Source: Fragilaria crotonensis
Lineage: Eukaryota; Bacillariophyta; Fragilariophyceae; Fragilariales; Fragilariaceae
Reading direction: 5' to 3'
DNA length: 64,000 nucleotides
NCBI GenBank assembly: GCA_022925895.1
Contig: JAKSYS010000097.1
Span: forward strand, 60,496 to 124,495
Made by a program: the position numbers and the translations under genes. Shown here piece after piece: positions 43,383 through 54,736 of the stretch (position 1 is its first letter; the number at the start of each line of letters is the position of its first letter). Under the pieces are notes generated by a model, which saw only the letters and a list, made by a program, of their open reading frames with translations, was not told the DNA's origin and ran no database searches.

Positions 43383-46300
43383 TTTTTGCGTTCCTCATTA
43401 ATGAGATCCATAGATTATAAATAAAGCAAATGACCAATCAAAGCTTGATCGTATTCAGAGAGCTTGTGTCCCGATTAGCGGCCTAAGTTTGTGTTGTGGT
43501 TTTCGTTACGAAGCATAGCCCCTTCGTCGAGCCACACCTGTCCGTTCTGTGTCAAAATCACGACTTGTGATGAGATGGAAAAGCCGATAACAATTTTGCG
43601 TGCCGCACGCGTAGACACAGTACATCGACAAAATTGTCGAACCCGGGACATCATTTGGATGCAAACCCATATAAATATGATGCATACTTTATATGTTGTT
43701 CGTTTGCGATGATAACGTTCATGTCTCAACGCCGGGACATCCGGAAACGCACCTCGGTTACGTAATCACGGTCACATATCTTTTCTACACATAACAATCC
43801 AGCGTTTCCTTTAAGGCCCAGGTCGTTCGTGTATCTGCAAATCTACTTCCAAGAATTAAAGTGTCTGGAAGTGGGAAATTAGTCGCAGGCGGCGTTGAAA
43901 CGGACGTTGCGGTGAATGATTTAGCGAGAGACGGGTAAGCGGTTAATTTCCAGGAAAAAACTCCCTAAATGACTGCTTGTAAAAAGTTTGTGTATCCATG
44001 TAAATCTCAATCACAAACGCATCTTTATTAGAAGGCACATGGAATGAATTCTTTAATCCTGCATCAAGACTCAAGACACACGCATCGCGAGATGTGCACG
44101 ATACATTGACGTGCATGATTGACAAAATGATAATGTACCAGGTACGAGTACCTGGTACAAGTACTGAAGTCCTATGATAGACTCATGGTAATTCATAGCA
44201 GGCTTTGGAAAAAATATACTGGTACATAAGTATACTGGATACTGCAGTATACCATACCAGTATACTTGTGCTCCATGGCAGTAAGTAATACGTACTGCAG
44301 CTCTCGCGCAGTAAGTAAGAAAATATACTGCAGCTCCAGAGCAGTAGAACCATACTGCAGCTCCACAAAAAACCATACTCCAGCTCTGAAAACGATACTG
44401 CAGTATTTGCAGTATTTTGAAATACTGGGAATATCGTGCGAGAATTGACTTGCACAAGAATGATCAATCACGTAAATTTGTAACTATTTGTGTCATTTTA
44501 AGTCGCATTCTTATCCATAAATCTGTACAATTGCTTAGTCCCACTACAGTAAACAGTAGTACAATACAACTTCTACTTGCACTTTGCTTAATTTGGCATT
44601 TTTTGCGCCTTCGCCACTACTGCTTGCGTCGTACCAATAGTCGCTACTGTGCTACTGTTAATGTTGTGCAGTACCAGTAAATACTGCAGCTCCCGTTGCA
44701 GTATCAGTATTTGCAGCATCGGTGGGAAGATACTGCAGTATATACTGCAGCTCTTAGGTATATGTCATACTGCAGTACGTACTGCAGCTCCACTGCAGTA
44801 GCAGTATACGTACTGGTAAGACGTGGGAGGTCGATATGGCTGGTTTCATCCTGAGCCTGCATATCGTTGGAACACGTAGACGCAGTAATAAAAAATTTAG
44901 CTGAAGCCCATTTTACCCAACTTTTTTTACTCGACAGCAGGTGCAACAAATCCATCCACCTTAGACCCCGAGCCCCATTATCATCCTCTCTGCCTTCTGA
45001 CATCTCATTGCTGTTCATCAGCAATCAAGCACCCTTCATAAGCTAAGGTTCAAATCTGAAGAAGCCGTCGTATCAAAATCGTTAACAGCCCTGTGGTTTT
45101 ATTTGCCGACAAGGCATTCCATACTAATCAACAACGGTAACAAGTGTTGGCGTGTCATGTCCTCCGTTGTTGTTTCTGCTTTCATCGAAGAGTACACCGT
45201 TCACACCTGCAATCCAGCAACAATGGATCATTCATATGGATGGTGATGCGGATTTGGGCTGAGACTTGACAATTACTATGCATCCTTCTAGCAGGGGCAA
45301 AAACGCAAACATCTACCCTTGGGGCAGACGGCATTTTGAGGAAGGCAATATTGGCCACAACATTCAAGTCAGCTACATGGACATTTGAAGCTCCCTGGAC
45401 GTTAATTTAGGCGGTTGTGATGCGAAGATATCAAATGAGGAAAGGGGTCTGTATTGGCTCCGAGAAGGCATTTACCTTTTCCCTCACCGGTTGACGATGA
45501 ATTCGAGGACATCGAATGGGACGGAGAAGAATTGAATCTTCAGACTTGATCATTTGCCTGTGATTCTTACTGAAGTGATTAATCCTTTGGTCACCTGGAT
45601 GCAATTATAGGCATCGGCTGTTGGAACCATCACTTCCAGCATACACCAGACTTGAGCACATCTTGTGCCTGAAGAAATTGCAGAGTCCGTTGATAGAAAC
45701 AGTGTCGTTTGACAAGATCAACTTGTATCGATCACTGTTTGAAGCAAGACTTTTGGTCAGTCTGGGTGATGATCAAGCATAAGGTCTGCCTTTGGGTGAT
45801 GACGAACGAGCGAAAGTCTGCCTGTGGGAAATGAACGATGAGCAAAAGGTCCGCTTGAGTGGATACTGCGGTCTGGTAATGGAGCAACTTTAGCGACATG
45901 TTTGGCGTTTGGCAATTCTGGAGATATGCTCCTGTAGAGGAAGGCTGTTAAGTCACTTCTGGTGGTAGGCATGGATAGCCAACAACCTGTGGCCAAAGCC
46001 CGAGTCAAACTAGTCTAGACATGTGCGTGCTGCCTTGGATGTCGCGTTCCTTGGGAATCTAGCTAGAAAAACTAACAAGTTAATTGTTCCAAGAACGCCA
46101 GCATCTACTGAACAATCCCAGCTAGAATTCTTACAAGTGTGTAGGAACAAGCAATCTCTTGGAATAGTTTACATCAATATAGACGTGCTGATCTTGAACT
46201 TGCACGCGTGAAATCAACGTTGTGGTCATGCTGCACCAGCTTGCGGAATGATCCGCCACCATTATGAAGAAGACAAGGAGATGCCCTGAACCCTTGACAA

Positions 46301-47016
46301 TTCTAAGATTTTGTTCTCCATCATGCAGATGCAAGGTAAATAAAGTAGGCAAACTTGAATTATTCTGAACAATAGACGTTGTTTTCAAGACGGAAAGGTT
46401 GTTTGAAATAGCCGCTTGTAAAATGCATGTAGCATCATCATCATGCCCCAACTGCCGACCCTCACAAGTTAAAACATGTCCTCAGCTGAATACTCGAGCC
46501 CAATGCATCAAAAGGGTCGGCAGTTTCGATGTGCATGTTGGTGAACTCATCGATACGCCATCATTGTCCGGAAACCTTTTTTTTGTGTGGTGACGACCGT
46601 GTTGTTTGGATGCGCGAGGATGCTCGGTCGAGTTCAGGATTTTGACGTCAAGAAATTTTATACTGAGCCTACACGAGTTGTACGATATGTAAGAAAACGA
46701 TGAAACCAGCCATACCAGTATGCAGTATTATTTTTCCAAAGCCTGATTCATAGTATGAAATACATAGTACATAGGTACTATACTACCGGTAGCCTGGTAA
46801 TATGCATAAGTACACAGTACTTCTGTACAAGTACCAGCAGGTACTTGTACTCCGAGCAATACACATTAGACATACACGCATGTCTCAGCATGTACAAGGA
46901 GTACAGTACAAAACGCCCCAGAGTACCGGTACTGGAGTATTTTAGTACAGTAGGTCTCATTTTATGAGTCCCGCAGTCAGGGCTCGCCGACTCGCCGATG
47001 AATCTCGCAGGGCGGA
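43383..47016. other. Gene-poor, repeat-rich region
   Basis: I see no supported gene in 3.6 kb. It holds the ACTGCAGCTCC repeat field (44290-44800), GTAC clusters at 44140-44230 and 46750-46950, and short open frames without recognisable features. Confidence 0.5.
44290..44800. repeat. Dispersed ACTGCAGCTC repeats
   Basis: ACTGCAGCTC or ACTCCAGCTC occurs at least seven times, often preceded by AT or GT and paired with GCAGTA. The motif CTGCAG is palindromic, so the region can fold on itself. Confidence 0.7.
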
Positions 47017-47021
47017 GGGCC

Positions 47022-47427
47022 AGTTAAGACTGACGACTGTAACGACCGTACTGTGCTGCTCCGCAGCGTACGTCATCGTACTGTGAGGTCATACATGTGA
47101 AACAGAACAATGCACGATTCTAAATGTGGACGGTATAATTAGCTACTTGTCAAGACCGACAAGATATGAAATGGTGGTTGTCTTACCTCATCCAATGAGG
47201 TGAATTCAACTTGATATGATCTACCTGACATATCTCTTGAGCCATTTCAAAGCTCACTTTATTTGCTACATTTTAGTTTATAATTTTAGGACCTACTATT
47301 TGTGAAAGGCTCTCCCAAGCACTTACTGTTAGTGTAGAGAAACTCTCACGAATTCATCGTCCTACGGTACGGTACCGAATACCAGTAGCTACGATTAGAG
47401 TACGGCCTCCGGCAGCGACTCTCAAGT
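47022..47427 (+). repeat. 5' LTR (406 bp)
   Basis: Begins AGTTAAGACTGACGACTG, ends CGACTCTCAAGT. It is followed by GGTTATTTTGCCC; together with the last T this gives TGG, the usual start of a tRNA primer site. Confidence 0.85.
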
Positions 47428-47709
47428 GGTTATTTTGCCCAAATTATAGGCTAACACCCTAACGCTTCTTCAAGCCAACTCCTTCCCAAGGACTACCAGA
47501 GCTTTACCAAAGCTCCCACCGATCTCCGATCTAACGAAGTACTCGACAGTACTCGTCGCTCTTCGCTGCAGCCCAGTCAACTCCGTTCGACTACCCATCT
47601 AGTCTCCGACTACTCTACTACCGTCGACCTAGCGACGCACGTTCTCCAACGTCAACACTCCGTGTTCATTGCTCCCAGCACCCCAAGACACGCACCGCGT
47701 TAGTCTAAG

Positions 47710-49569
47710 ATGGCGTCTCCGACTCCTACTGGTGACCCCGTCACCACCACGTCTCCGACACCTGTCAGTGACCCCGTCACCTCCGACAGACCCGTGAAGC
47801 CCATTATGGGTAACGTCGTCTCGCTCTCCAAGGACGACTGGTCCGCCTGGACCGGAGGGAAGCCGCTCGCCGGCTGGATCGGTCTTGATCCAAGCGCCAG
47901 CGACGAGATCACTTCCCCAAATCAACTCCGACCCGTCCACGCTGGTGCTTCGCAGAAAGGTTACAACTACCGCCGCACTGGCTTGCCAACACCCTTTTCC
48001 CCGACCAGCAGCCTCATTGATTTCCAAAACGCCGTTTGGGATCATCTCACCGACTGTGGAATGGACAGCATCGCATACCTTCCCGACCCCGAGAATGAGC
48101 TGCTGATGACGAACGTCGTCAAAAGCCATTCTCGTTACACTATCCAAACCGCCAAGGCTCTCAGCGCTGAGCAACTCATGTTGTACGACAAGTACGACAA
48201 GAGTAATGATCGCGCTGCCGTCAAGTTCGTGCTCTCGTCGCTCTCACCTGCTCTCATGAGCAAAATCCAAGAGAAGACAGAAGACTCGGACTCTTTCCAC
48301 ATTGTTTGGTTGCAACTCATCAAAACCATTCAATCGACGTCCATTGAACGTTTCGAAGACCTGAAGGCTGCGATTAAGGCCCGCCATCCATCGCAGTACG
48401 CTGGCGAGAATCTCGAGCTGCTCGCATCTGATTTCCGCAAGGACGCTCGTGAGTTGACGACCGCTGGTCAATACGACCACAACTTGACACTTACGATGCT
48501 GAAGACATTCCTCCTTGCCGGCGGATCAGGTAACGAAGACTTTCGCTTTCAGCTGCGTGCCACGAAGCAAAAGCTTGATCAAGCTCTGCTCGACATTGGC
48601 TACAAGGAGAAGTCAGCGGCGCAAGCACACATGGTGAGCGAAAAATTGACTTACCAAGATGTTTGTCGACAAGCTGAAGACGCATATCGCCTCCAGTACG
48701 ACAGGAAGGAATGGCCACCAGCCAGTCATGCCACTGACACTCGTGTTCCGTCAGCGACGTTTGGAAATGTCGCTCTGCCAGAAGGTTCTCCGATCACGCG
48801 AGCTGAAGTCCTAAATCTGATCCAATCTCAGACACCTCGCCAGGACGCACCGAAAAAGGGCAATTGTCACAACTGTGGCAAACCAGGTCATTGGTCCAAC
48901 AAGTGTCCGGACAAAAACAAAAACAATCGCAAGAATGTCTCTGGAAACGGAACTCCAAACAACGCAACTGGAGCCCACAAAACTCAATCTTGGCGCACGG
49001 TACCTCCACCGCCTGGAACTGCGACGTCCAAGAAGGTGAAGGACAAGGCATTCAATTGGTGTGAGAAATGCCGTCGTTGGACAACGACGCACACGACCGC
49101 TACCCACACAGGACAACGTCGCAATAACGCATCCGCTCCCGCGCCATCAGCCCAAGCTAACCTCTCGGCGTTTTCCATCGCTGACCCTTCCGTGTGGATG
49201 CTTGACTTCGACGACCCGTCCAAGAAATCGCAGCCCACGGCTGTTGAAACTATCTGCTCGCTCCTATTTTCGAAGGCAACGACTCTATTGGTTTATTCTG
49301 TGATCCTCTGTCTCGCCGTGCCAAAGTTCGCAAACTTGGCACTCCAAGTGCTACGATCAACTCCATGGATGTCGTTCTTGACGTGGGTCGCCGACTCACT
49401 TCGTCAAGTTCTCCGCGAGCAACCAACGTTGCTCTTTGCCCCTGCCCTCTGGTTTGCACTCCTGGCTGCTCCTTTTGGAAGCCGGACGAAGCTCGCCAAC
49501 AAGAAACGAACGCAAACGCAAACGTTTCATTCACTCGCAAGCAACGCAGACGCTTTGCGAAACTCCTGA
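47710..49569 (+). CDS. Gag of the young copia element
   Basis: 619 codons from ATG 47710. A Thr/Pro-rich N-terminus leads into a helical capsid-like region (residues about 90-360) with ERFEDLKAAIKARHPSQYAG, then a CCHC knuckle CHNCGKPGHWSNKC at about 386-399, a second Cys pair (NWCEKCRRW), and finally two hydrophobic stretches (LLVYSVILCLAVP and LLFAPALWFALLAAPF). Membrane-like segments at the end of Gag are unusual. The frame ends at 49569, while the downstream frame starts inside it. Confidence 0.85.
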   Translation: MASPTPTGDPVTTTSPTPVSDPVTSDRPVKPIMGNVVSLSKDDWSAWTGGKPLAGWIGLDPSASDEITSPNQLRPVHAGASQKGYNYRRTGLPTPFSPTSSLIDFQNAVWDHLTDCGMDSIAYLPDPENELLMTNVVKSHSRYTIQTAKALSAEQLMLYDKYDKSNDRAAVKFVLSSLSPALMSKIQEKTEDSDSFHIVWLQLIKTIQSTSIERFEDLKAAIKARHPSQYAGENLELLASDFRKDARELTTAGQYDHNLTLTMLKTFLLAGGSGNEDFRFQLRATKQKLDQALLDIGYKEKSAAQAHMVSEKLTYQDVCRQAEDAYRLQYDRKEWPPASHATDTRVPSATFGNVALPEGSPITRAEVLNLIQSQTPRQDAPKKGNCHNCGKPGHWSNKCPDKNKNNRKNVSGNGTPNNATGAHKTQSWRTVPPPPGTATSKKVKDKAFNWCEKCRRWTTTHTTATHTGQRRNNASAPAPSAQANLSAFSIADPSVWMLDFDDPSKKSQPTAVETICSLLFSKATTLLVYSVILCLAVPKFANLALQVLRSTPWMSFLTWVADSLRQVLREQPTLLFAPALWFALLAAPFGSRTKLANKKRTQTQTFHSLASNADALRNS

Positions 49570-50603
49570 AGACTTCACTCAAGCCTCAACGAGAAGTTCA
49601 ACGTCGCAAGGCTGTAGCTCCTCTCCCTTATCGCCTTCGCAAACGACGTCATCAAAACGCACCCAGCGCACCGACCCTTGAAACGCAGACAAGTCTTCGC
49701 GACCTCGACGAACTAAAGACTCGAACGTTGTTGCTTCAACGCCAGATGCAACGCCTTCGTACGCATCGCTCTCCATATGCGACGAATGCATTCAACAAGG
49801 GAGGAATCGGAACCTTCGATCGTCGCTCGCACACTCAACGCAAGAAACCAGCACGCCGACCGAAATACCATCCCGTTCCTGCCGACGGCGCCCCTGATGC
49901 ATTCGTCCCTGCACCATGGACGACACAGCAACGCAACGCTGCTCACAAGATCATCTCCCACGTCAACCTCGCTTGCACCGCCACACTCCGAATGGCATTG
50001 CAAGCGCCAGCACGAATGCGGAACGCTCTCGGAAGCGCAACGAACAGTGCTCCCATCATCTGGGATTCCGGCGCGAGCATTTCCATCTCGCCCGACCCTG
50101 AGGACTTTCAAGGCACGATGCGAAGTCCAGGCACTATTACCCAACTCAAGGGAATAGCCCGCGGACTTCAAATCAAGGGTCAAGGTGAAGTCACTTGGGC
50201 AGTTCACGACACGAACGGCAACCTGCGAATGATCAAGGTCCCCGCTTTCTATGTTCCCGGCATCAAAGTTCGCCTCCTTTCAACCACAAGTCTCCTGCAA
50301 ACGTATCAAGGTGAAACGATCCAAGTCGAATCCAATCGACTTACCTTGAGTGGCGTTCCTGGCGACTCAAGTCGAGGAGCGGTGATGGTGCTCGTCAATC
50401 CGCAGAACAACCTGCCAACCTCCGACGCCTTCAACGGCCAGGATCCTTTCAAGGCGGCCGACGCACTCGTCGCAACGATCACCGAGGTCCACGAGACGAA
50501 TCACAACCTCAGCGAAGCCGAAAAGAACTCCTACGCTGGCACTATCGCCTCGGCCACATCGGTTTCAAGAAGATTCAGTTCCTGCTCAGAACTGGTGTTC
50601 TAA
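49525..50603 (+). CDS. Pol part 1: aspartic protease and pre-integrase
   Basis: Open in one frame across 49365-50603; the part before about 49525 is in the shadow of Gag. A basic region (RKQRRRFAKLL) is followed by the protease active site WDSGASIS near 50065 and by FYVPGIKVRLLSTTSLL. The frame then loses phase near 50530: one added base gives ELLRWHYRLGHIGFKKI, the HHCC pre-integrase start. Confidence 0.8.
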
Positions 50604-51634
50604 GCCAGACGGAAGCAAGTCGCCGACTTCACTCTGCAGCCTGCAAATTGACGAACCTTCCGAAGTGTGCAGCCTGCCAGTACGGCAAGCAGCACCGACG
50701 TCCTATCCCTGGTTCAACGCCGTCGACCATCATCCGCGACCGAACGAACATCCTCAAGGCTGACAACGTTATTCCCGGACATCGAATCTCTGTCGATCAC
50801 TTCATTTGCAGCACGCGAGGACGACTTCTCACCTCCGCCGGCAAGACCAAAGCTGACGAGATGTACACGGGAGGTTGCATCTTTGTGGACCACGCCTCAG
50901 GTTTCGTCCATGTCGAGCTTCAAGTAAATCTCAACACGCACGAGACTCTCAAGGCAAAGGAGAAGTTTGAACTTACCTGTCGCCAATACGGAGTTGTGCC
51001 GCAGGAGTACCTGGCGGACAACTCCAAGATTTTCACCTCCGCCGAGTTCACCAAGAACCTGTCGACGTTTGCTCAAATCATGAGGTTCGCTGGCGTTGGT
51101 GCACATCACCACAACGGCATCGCCGAAAGGAACATCCGAACGATCATGGCGATCGCTCGCACGATGATGCTTCATGCAGCGATTCATTGGCCGTCGATCG
51201 CGGACGCAACTCTTTGGCCTTTGGCCGTCAATCACGCCGTGTTCTTGGTCAACCACGTTCCCGATCCGAGAACGGGCTTATGCCCTGCCGACCTGTTTAC
51301 CAAAACGAGATGGGAACAACGCAAGCTCAACAATCTCCACGTTTGGGGATGCCCCGTCTATGTGCTCGACAAGATGATCTCTGATGGCAAGAAGTTACCT
51401 CGTTGGACTCCGCGATCAACTCGAACGATCAACATGGGCTTCTCACCGAAGCACGCCATCACAGTCCCAATTGTCCTCAACCCCCCAAACTGGTTATATA
51501 ACGCCGCAATTCCACGTCGTCTTCGACGATTGGTTTGCGACTGTTCCAGCCTCCGTCGACGACCTTCCGAACTTCAACGCAGACAGCTGGAAACGTATGT
51601 TCCGCGACTCGACCTACCAGTACATTCTGGATGA
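50604..51634 (+). CDS. Pol part 2: integrase
   Basis: Begins with the zinc-binding pair CAACQYGK, then a DDE core: Asp in RISVDHFICS, Asp in EYLADNSKIF and Glu in NGIAERNIRTI, each with expected spacing. It ends with LHVWGCPVYVLDK, the usual copia tail. The frame continues in another phase after the C6 run near 51481 (GYITPQFHVVFDDWFATV). Confidence 0.88.
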
Positions 51635-51894
51635 CGAGGACCAAGAGCGGTTGATTGTTGATACCGAAAACTTCGAGAGAGAGCAAGACGTACTCTCACA
51701 ACAGCAACGCATCGCGACCGCCATCGACGCAGCAACTCCACCGTCAGCGCTACCTGTCGAACCTCCTCCAACAAGAACTCTTATTGACGCAACGCAACGA
51801 CAGCTTCCAGTCAACGAGACGACGACGCAACCTCCGGTTCCCTCGACACCATTGTTGACTCCAAGGGGAGAGTCCTCCTCCATCAACTCCAACG

Positions 51895-53817
51895 GTGGCG
51901 CCTCCGCCTCACTTGATTCAGGATCCTCAGCCTCCGACACCGACGCAACTGTTCCAGTCTCCACTTCGTCCTGCATCTCATGACATTCCATCCCCTGCCT
52001 CAATCGAAACGCAAGATGAGATTGAAGCCGTCACAAGGCAGGCACTCAACGAACAGCAAAGGCACTCACCTCGTCGTTCAACTCGCACTCGCAAGGCTCC
52101 CGACCGTCTCGGATACGACGGCCAACAAGGGAGAGGTTACTTGTTTACAATGGATGACATCATCTTCGATTGGCTCCTCACCGAAGCCATTGAAGACAGC
52201 AGCGCCATGTCACAAGCGAACAAGGCAAGCGTGAGCGACCCCGACACTTTGACCTTCGAAGAAGCCATGTCGGACGTCGAGAACATCCAAAATTGGTTGA
52301 GGGCTGCAGAGGCCGAAATCAAGTCGTTGGAGAAAAATGGGACTTGGAAAGAAGTACCAACTGCCGATGCGAAATCACGAATCCTGCCAGGTACTTGGGT
52401 CTTTCGGCGTAAACGCACGCCTGACGGTGCCATAAGCAAGTACAAGGCACGGTACTGCGTACGAGGTGACTTGCAGGAAACTGAGCAAGAAACGTTTGCC
52501 CCAGTCGTGGCTTGGAGTACGGTACGGTTGTTTCTGGTACTGTCACTCACACTTGGTTGGCAAACTTGCACTATCGATTTCAGCAGTGCATTTGTACAGG
52601 CCCCACTCACCGATCCAGTATGGATTCACTTGCCTCGAGGCTTTCGTTCCGAACGTGGGTCATCTACGTGTCTGCAACTCTTGAAAAGTCTCTACGGTTT
52701 GAGTGTCGCACCGCGACTCTGGTATGAACATCTGTCCGATGCACTACGCGATGAAGGGTTCAAGAGCTGTGCTAATGACCCTTGCCTTCTTTACAAGGAT
52801 ACTATTATGGTGGTCATTTACGTTGACGATTTGGGTATTGCTTTTTCAAATCAACGCGATCTTGACGAATTATTTGCAAATCTCGACGCCAAAGGTTTCA
52901 GTTTCACAAAGGAAGGAACCTTCACTGACTTCTTGGGCATCAACTTCGTGAAGGATCCCAAGAATGGCACTCTGACGCTCACACAGAAAGGTCTAATTCA
53001 GAAGATTCAAGAGGCAACAGGGATGAAGATGAGCAACAGCAATTGGACTCCCGCTGGACAAGCCGCTTTGGGAATTGACCCCGATGGTCCTCCGATGCAA
53101 GAGTCTTGGAGCTATCGCTCCGTGGTTGGGATGCTCCTTTACCTTTCAACGAATACTCGCCCCGATATCGCGTTCGCAGTCAGTCAGGTTGCTCGATTCT
53201 CTCACAACCCGAAGAAGAGTCACGCCTCCGCAATCAAGACGATCGTTCGTTACCTCCAAAGGACATACGACAAAGGGATGATCGTCAAGCCGACTGGCGA
53301 TCTCACGTTGGATTGCTATGTGGACGCCGACTTCGCAGGATTGCATCGCCGCGACCCGGACTCCTCGCCAAGCTCCGCAAAGTCGAGGACAGGATACATA
53401 ATCACGCTCGGAGGGTGCCCGATCCTTTGGAAATCGCATCTCCAGTCCGAAATATCTCTGTCGACGCTCGAAGCTGAGTACTCCGCGCTCAGTTCTGCCA
53501 TGCGAACGCTCCTTCCATTGCGGGCCATGCTCATTGAACTCATTAATGGCTTGCAACTTCCTGATACCCTCACGTCCACCGTTAAGTGTCGTGTGTTCGA
53601 AGACAACAACGGCGCACTTCTTTTGGCAACCAACCAAAGAATCACCAATCGAACGAAGTACTTTCAGGTCAAATGGCATTTCTTTTGGGCACACGTTCGC
53701 GACGGCACCATCGCAATTATCAAAGTCGATACTCAGGAACAGTGGGCTGACATACTCACCAAAGGACTGAATCGCGAAAGCTTCGAACGAGTTCGCCGAC
53801 TCGTTCAAGGATGGTAA
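51895..53817 (+). CDS. Pol part 3: reverse transcriptase and RNase H
   Basis: Open frame of 640 codons. RT motifs: KYKARYCVRGD, then TCTIDFSSAFVQAPL with the first Asp, then LLKSLYGLSVAPRLW, then VVIYVDDLGIAF with the YVDD catalytic pair at 52819-52830. RNase H follows with YVDADFAG, SLSTLEAEYSAL, VFEDNNGALLLA and WADILTKGLN, so all four acidic positions are present. The stop at 53815-53817 lies about 100 bp before the 3' LTR. The upstream linker (PPPHLIQDPQPP) overlaps the previous frame. Confidence 0.92.
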   Translation: MAPPPHLIQDPQPPTPTQLFQSPLRPASHDIPSPASIETQDEIEAVTRQALNEQQRHSPRRSTRTRKAPDRLGYDGQQGRGYLFTMDDIIFDWLLTEAIEDSSAMSQANKASVSDPDTLTFEEAMSDVENIQNWLRAAEAEIKSLEKNGTWKEVPTADAKSRILPGTWVFRRKRTPDGAISKYKARYCVRGDLQETEQETFAPVVAWSTVRLFLVLSLTLGWQTCTIDFSSAFVQAPLTDPVWIHLPRGFRSERGSSTCLQLLKSLYGLSVAPRLWYEHLSDALRDEGFKSCANDPCLLYKDTIMVVIYVDDLGIAFSNQRDLDELFANLDAKGFSFTKEGTFTDFLGINFVKDPKNGTLTLTQKGLIQKIQEATGMKMSNSNWTPAGQAALGIDPDGPPMQESWSYRSVVGMLLYLSTNTRPDIAFAVSQVARFSHNPKKSHASAIKTIVRYLQRTYDKGMIVKPTGDLTLDCYVDADFAGLHRRDPDSSPSSAKSRTGYIITLGGCPILWKSHLQSEISLSTLEAEYSALSSAMRTLLPLRAMLIELINGLQLPDTLTSTVKCRVFEDNNGALLLATNQRITNRTKYFQVKWHFFWAHVRDGTIAIIKVDTQEQWADILTKGLNRESFERVRRLVQGW

Positions 53818-53915
53818 CTTACCTCCAACTCTGTGCTCTTGTTTGGACTGCATCCGTTGTTCAACTCGTATCTATTGCATATTAATCATTGTCTGCTTCC
53901 ATGAATGAAAGGGAG

Positions 53916-54321
53916 AGTTAAGACTGACGACTGTAACGACCGTACTGTGCTGCTCCGCAGCGTACGTCATCGTACTGTGAGGTCATACATGTGAAACAGA
54001 ACAATGCACGATTCTAAATGTGGACGGTATAATTAGCTACTTGTCAAGACCGACAAGATATGAAATGGTGGTTGTCTTACCTCATCCAATGAGGTGAATT
54101 CAACTTGATATGATCTACCTGACATATCTCTTGAGCCATTTCAAAGCTCACTTTATTTGCTACATTTTAGTTTATAATCTTAGGACCTACTATTTGTGAA
54201 AGGCTCTCCCAAGCACTTACTGTTAGTGTAGAGAAACTCTCACGAATTCATCGTCCTACGGTACGGTACCGAATACCAGTAGCTACGTTTAGAGTACAGC
54301 CTCCGGCAGCGACTCTCAAGT
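53916..54321 (+). repeat. 3' LTR (406 bp)
   Basis: Preceded by the purine run GAAAGGGAG (53907-53915), a good polypurine tract. Three differences from the left LTR: one near the ATAAT(T/C)TTAGG stretch and two near its end. Confidence 0.85.
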
Positions 54322-54326
54322 GGGCC

Positions 54327-54736
54327 TGTTCATGTCGCGTAACTTGTTTGTGCAACTCGCAGGCTCGCCTATCCTAGCGTTCATCGGTAACATGCATACT
54401 GCTTTCTTCTCTCCGACTCCTAACCAGCACTCTACCCTGAAGACTACTCCGAGCGCCGAGGTCTAGTATGAACATGCATTGGAGCTACTTTTAGTGACTA
54501 CTAATGAGTAGGGAGGGGTTTTTGAACGTAGATGGTATCATTCATATAACTTGAACCTCAAACCGATGCATTAAACTGGATTGTTGGGTGTAGGAGAAAA
54601 GCAGTTTTGCTTAAAAGCACGTCAATCTTCGACGCGATTGGAAGGACAATTCCCATAGGAAGTTTGAAACATAAGAAAACCCAAGGACAAAATCGATGCA
54701 GGTTGTTTAACAGGACTTGGAATATCAGATGCTTTC
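54327..54736. other. Intergenic stretch
   Basis: No gene seen between the copia element and the 3' end of PWP1. Confidence 0.5.

Larger units (their letters stand above)
47022..54321 (+). mobile_element. Young Ty1/copia (CoDi-like) LTR retrotransposon
   Basis: Two 406-bp LTRs (47022-47427; 53916-54321) differ at three positions that I can see, so insertion is recent. A perfect 5-bp duplication GGGCC flanks the element (47017-47021; 54322-54326). The order Gag, protease, integrase, reverse transcriptase, RNase H is that of copia. Gag and RT are open; pol is broken at four places, near 49525, 50530, 51475 and 51930. Some sit in homopolymers (for example C6 at 51481-51486) and are fixed by one base. 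The LTR termini, if set by the duplication, are AG...GT instead of TG...CA. Confidence 0.92.

Noticed and set aside
44290-44800. Possible CRISPR array from regularly repeated ACTGCAGCTC
   Set aside because: Repeat units are only about 10 bp, spacing is irregular, and the genome is eukaryotic.
47710-53817. Programmed frameshifts throughout copia pol
   Set aside because: Programmed shifts occur once at the Gag/Pol border; here several shifts interrupt single domains and are repaired by one base each, so indels are more likely. A programmed shift near 49525 alone cannot be ruled out.
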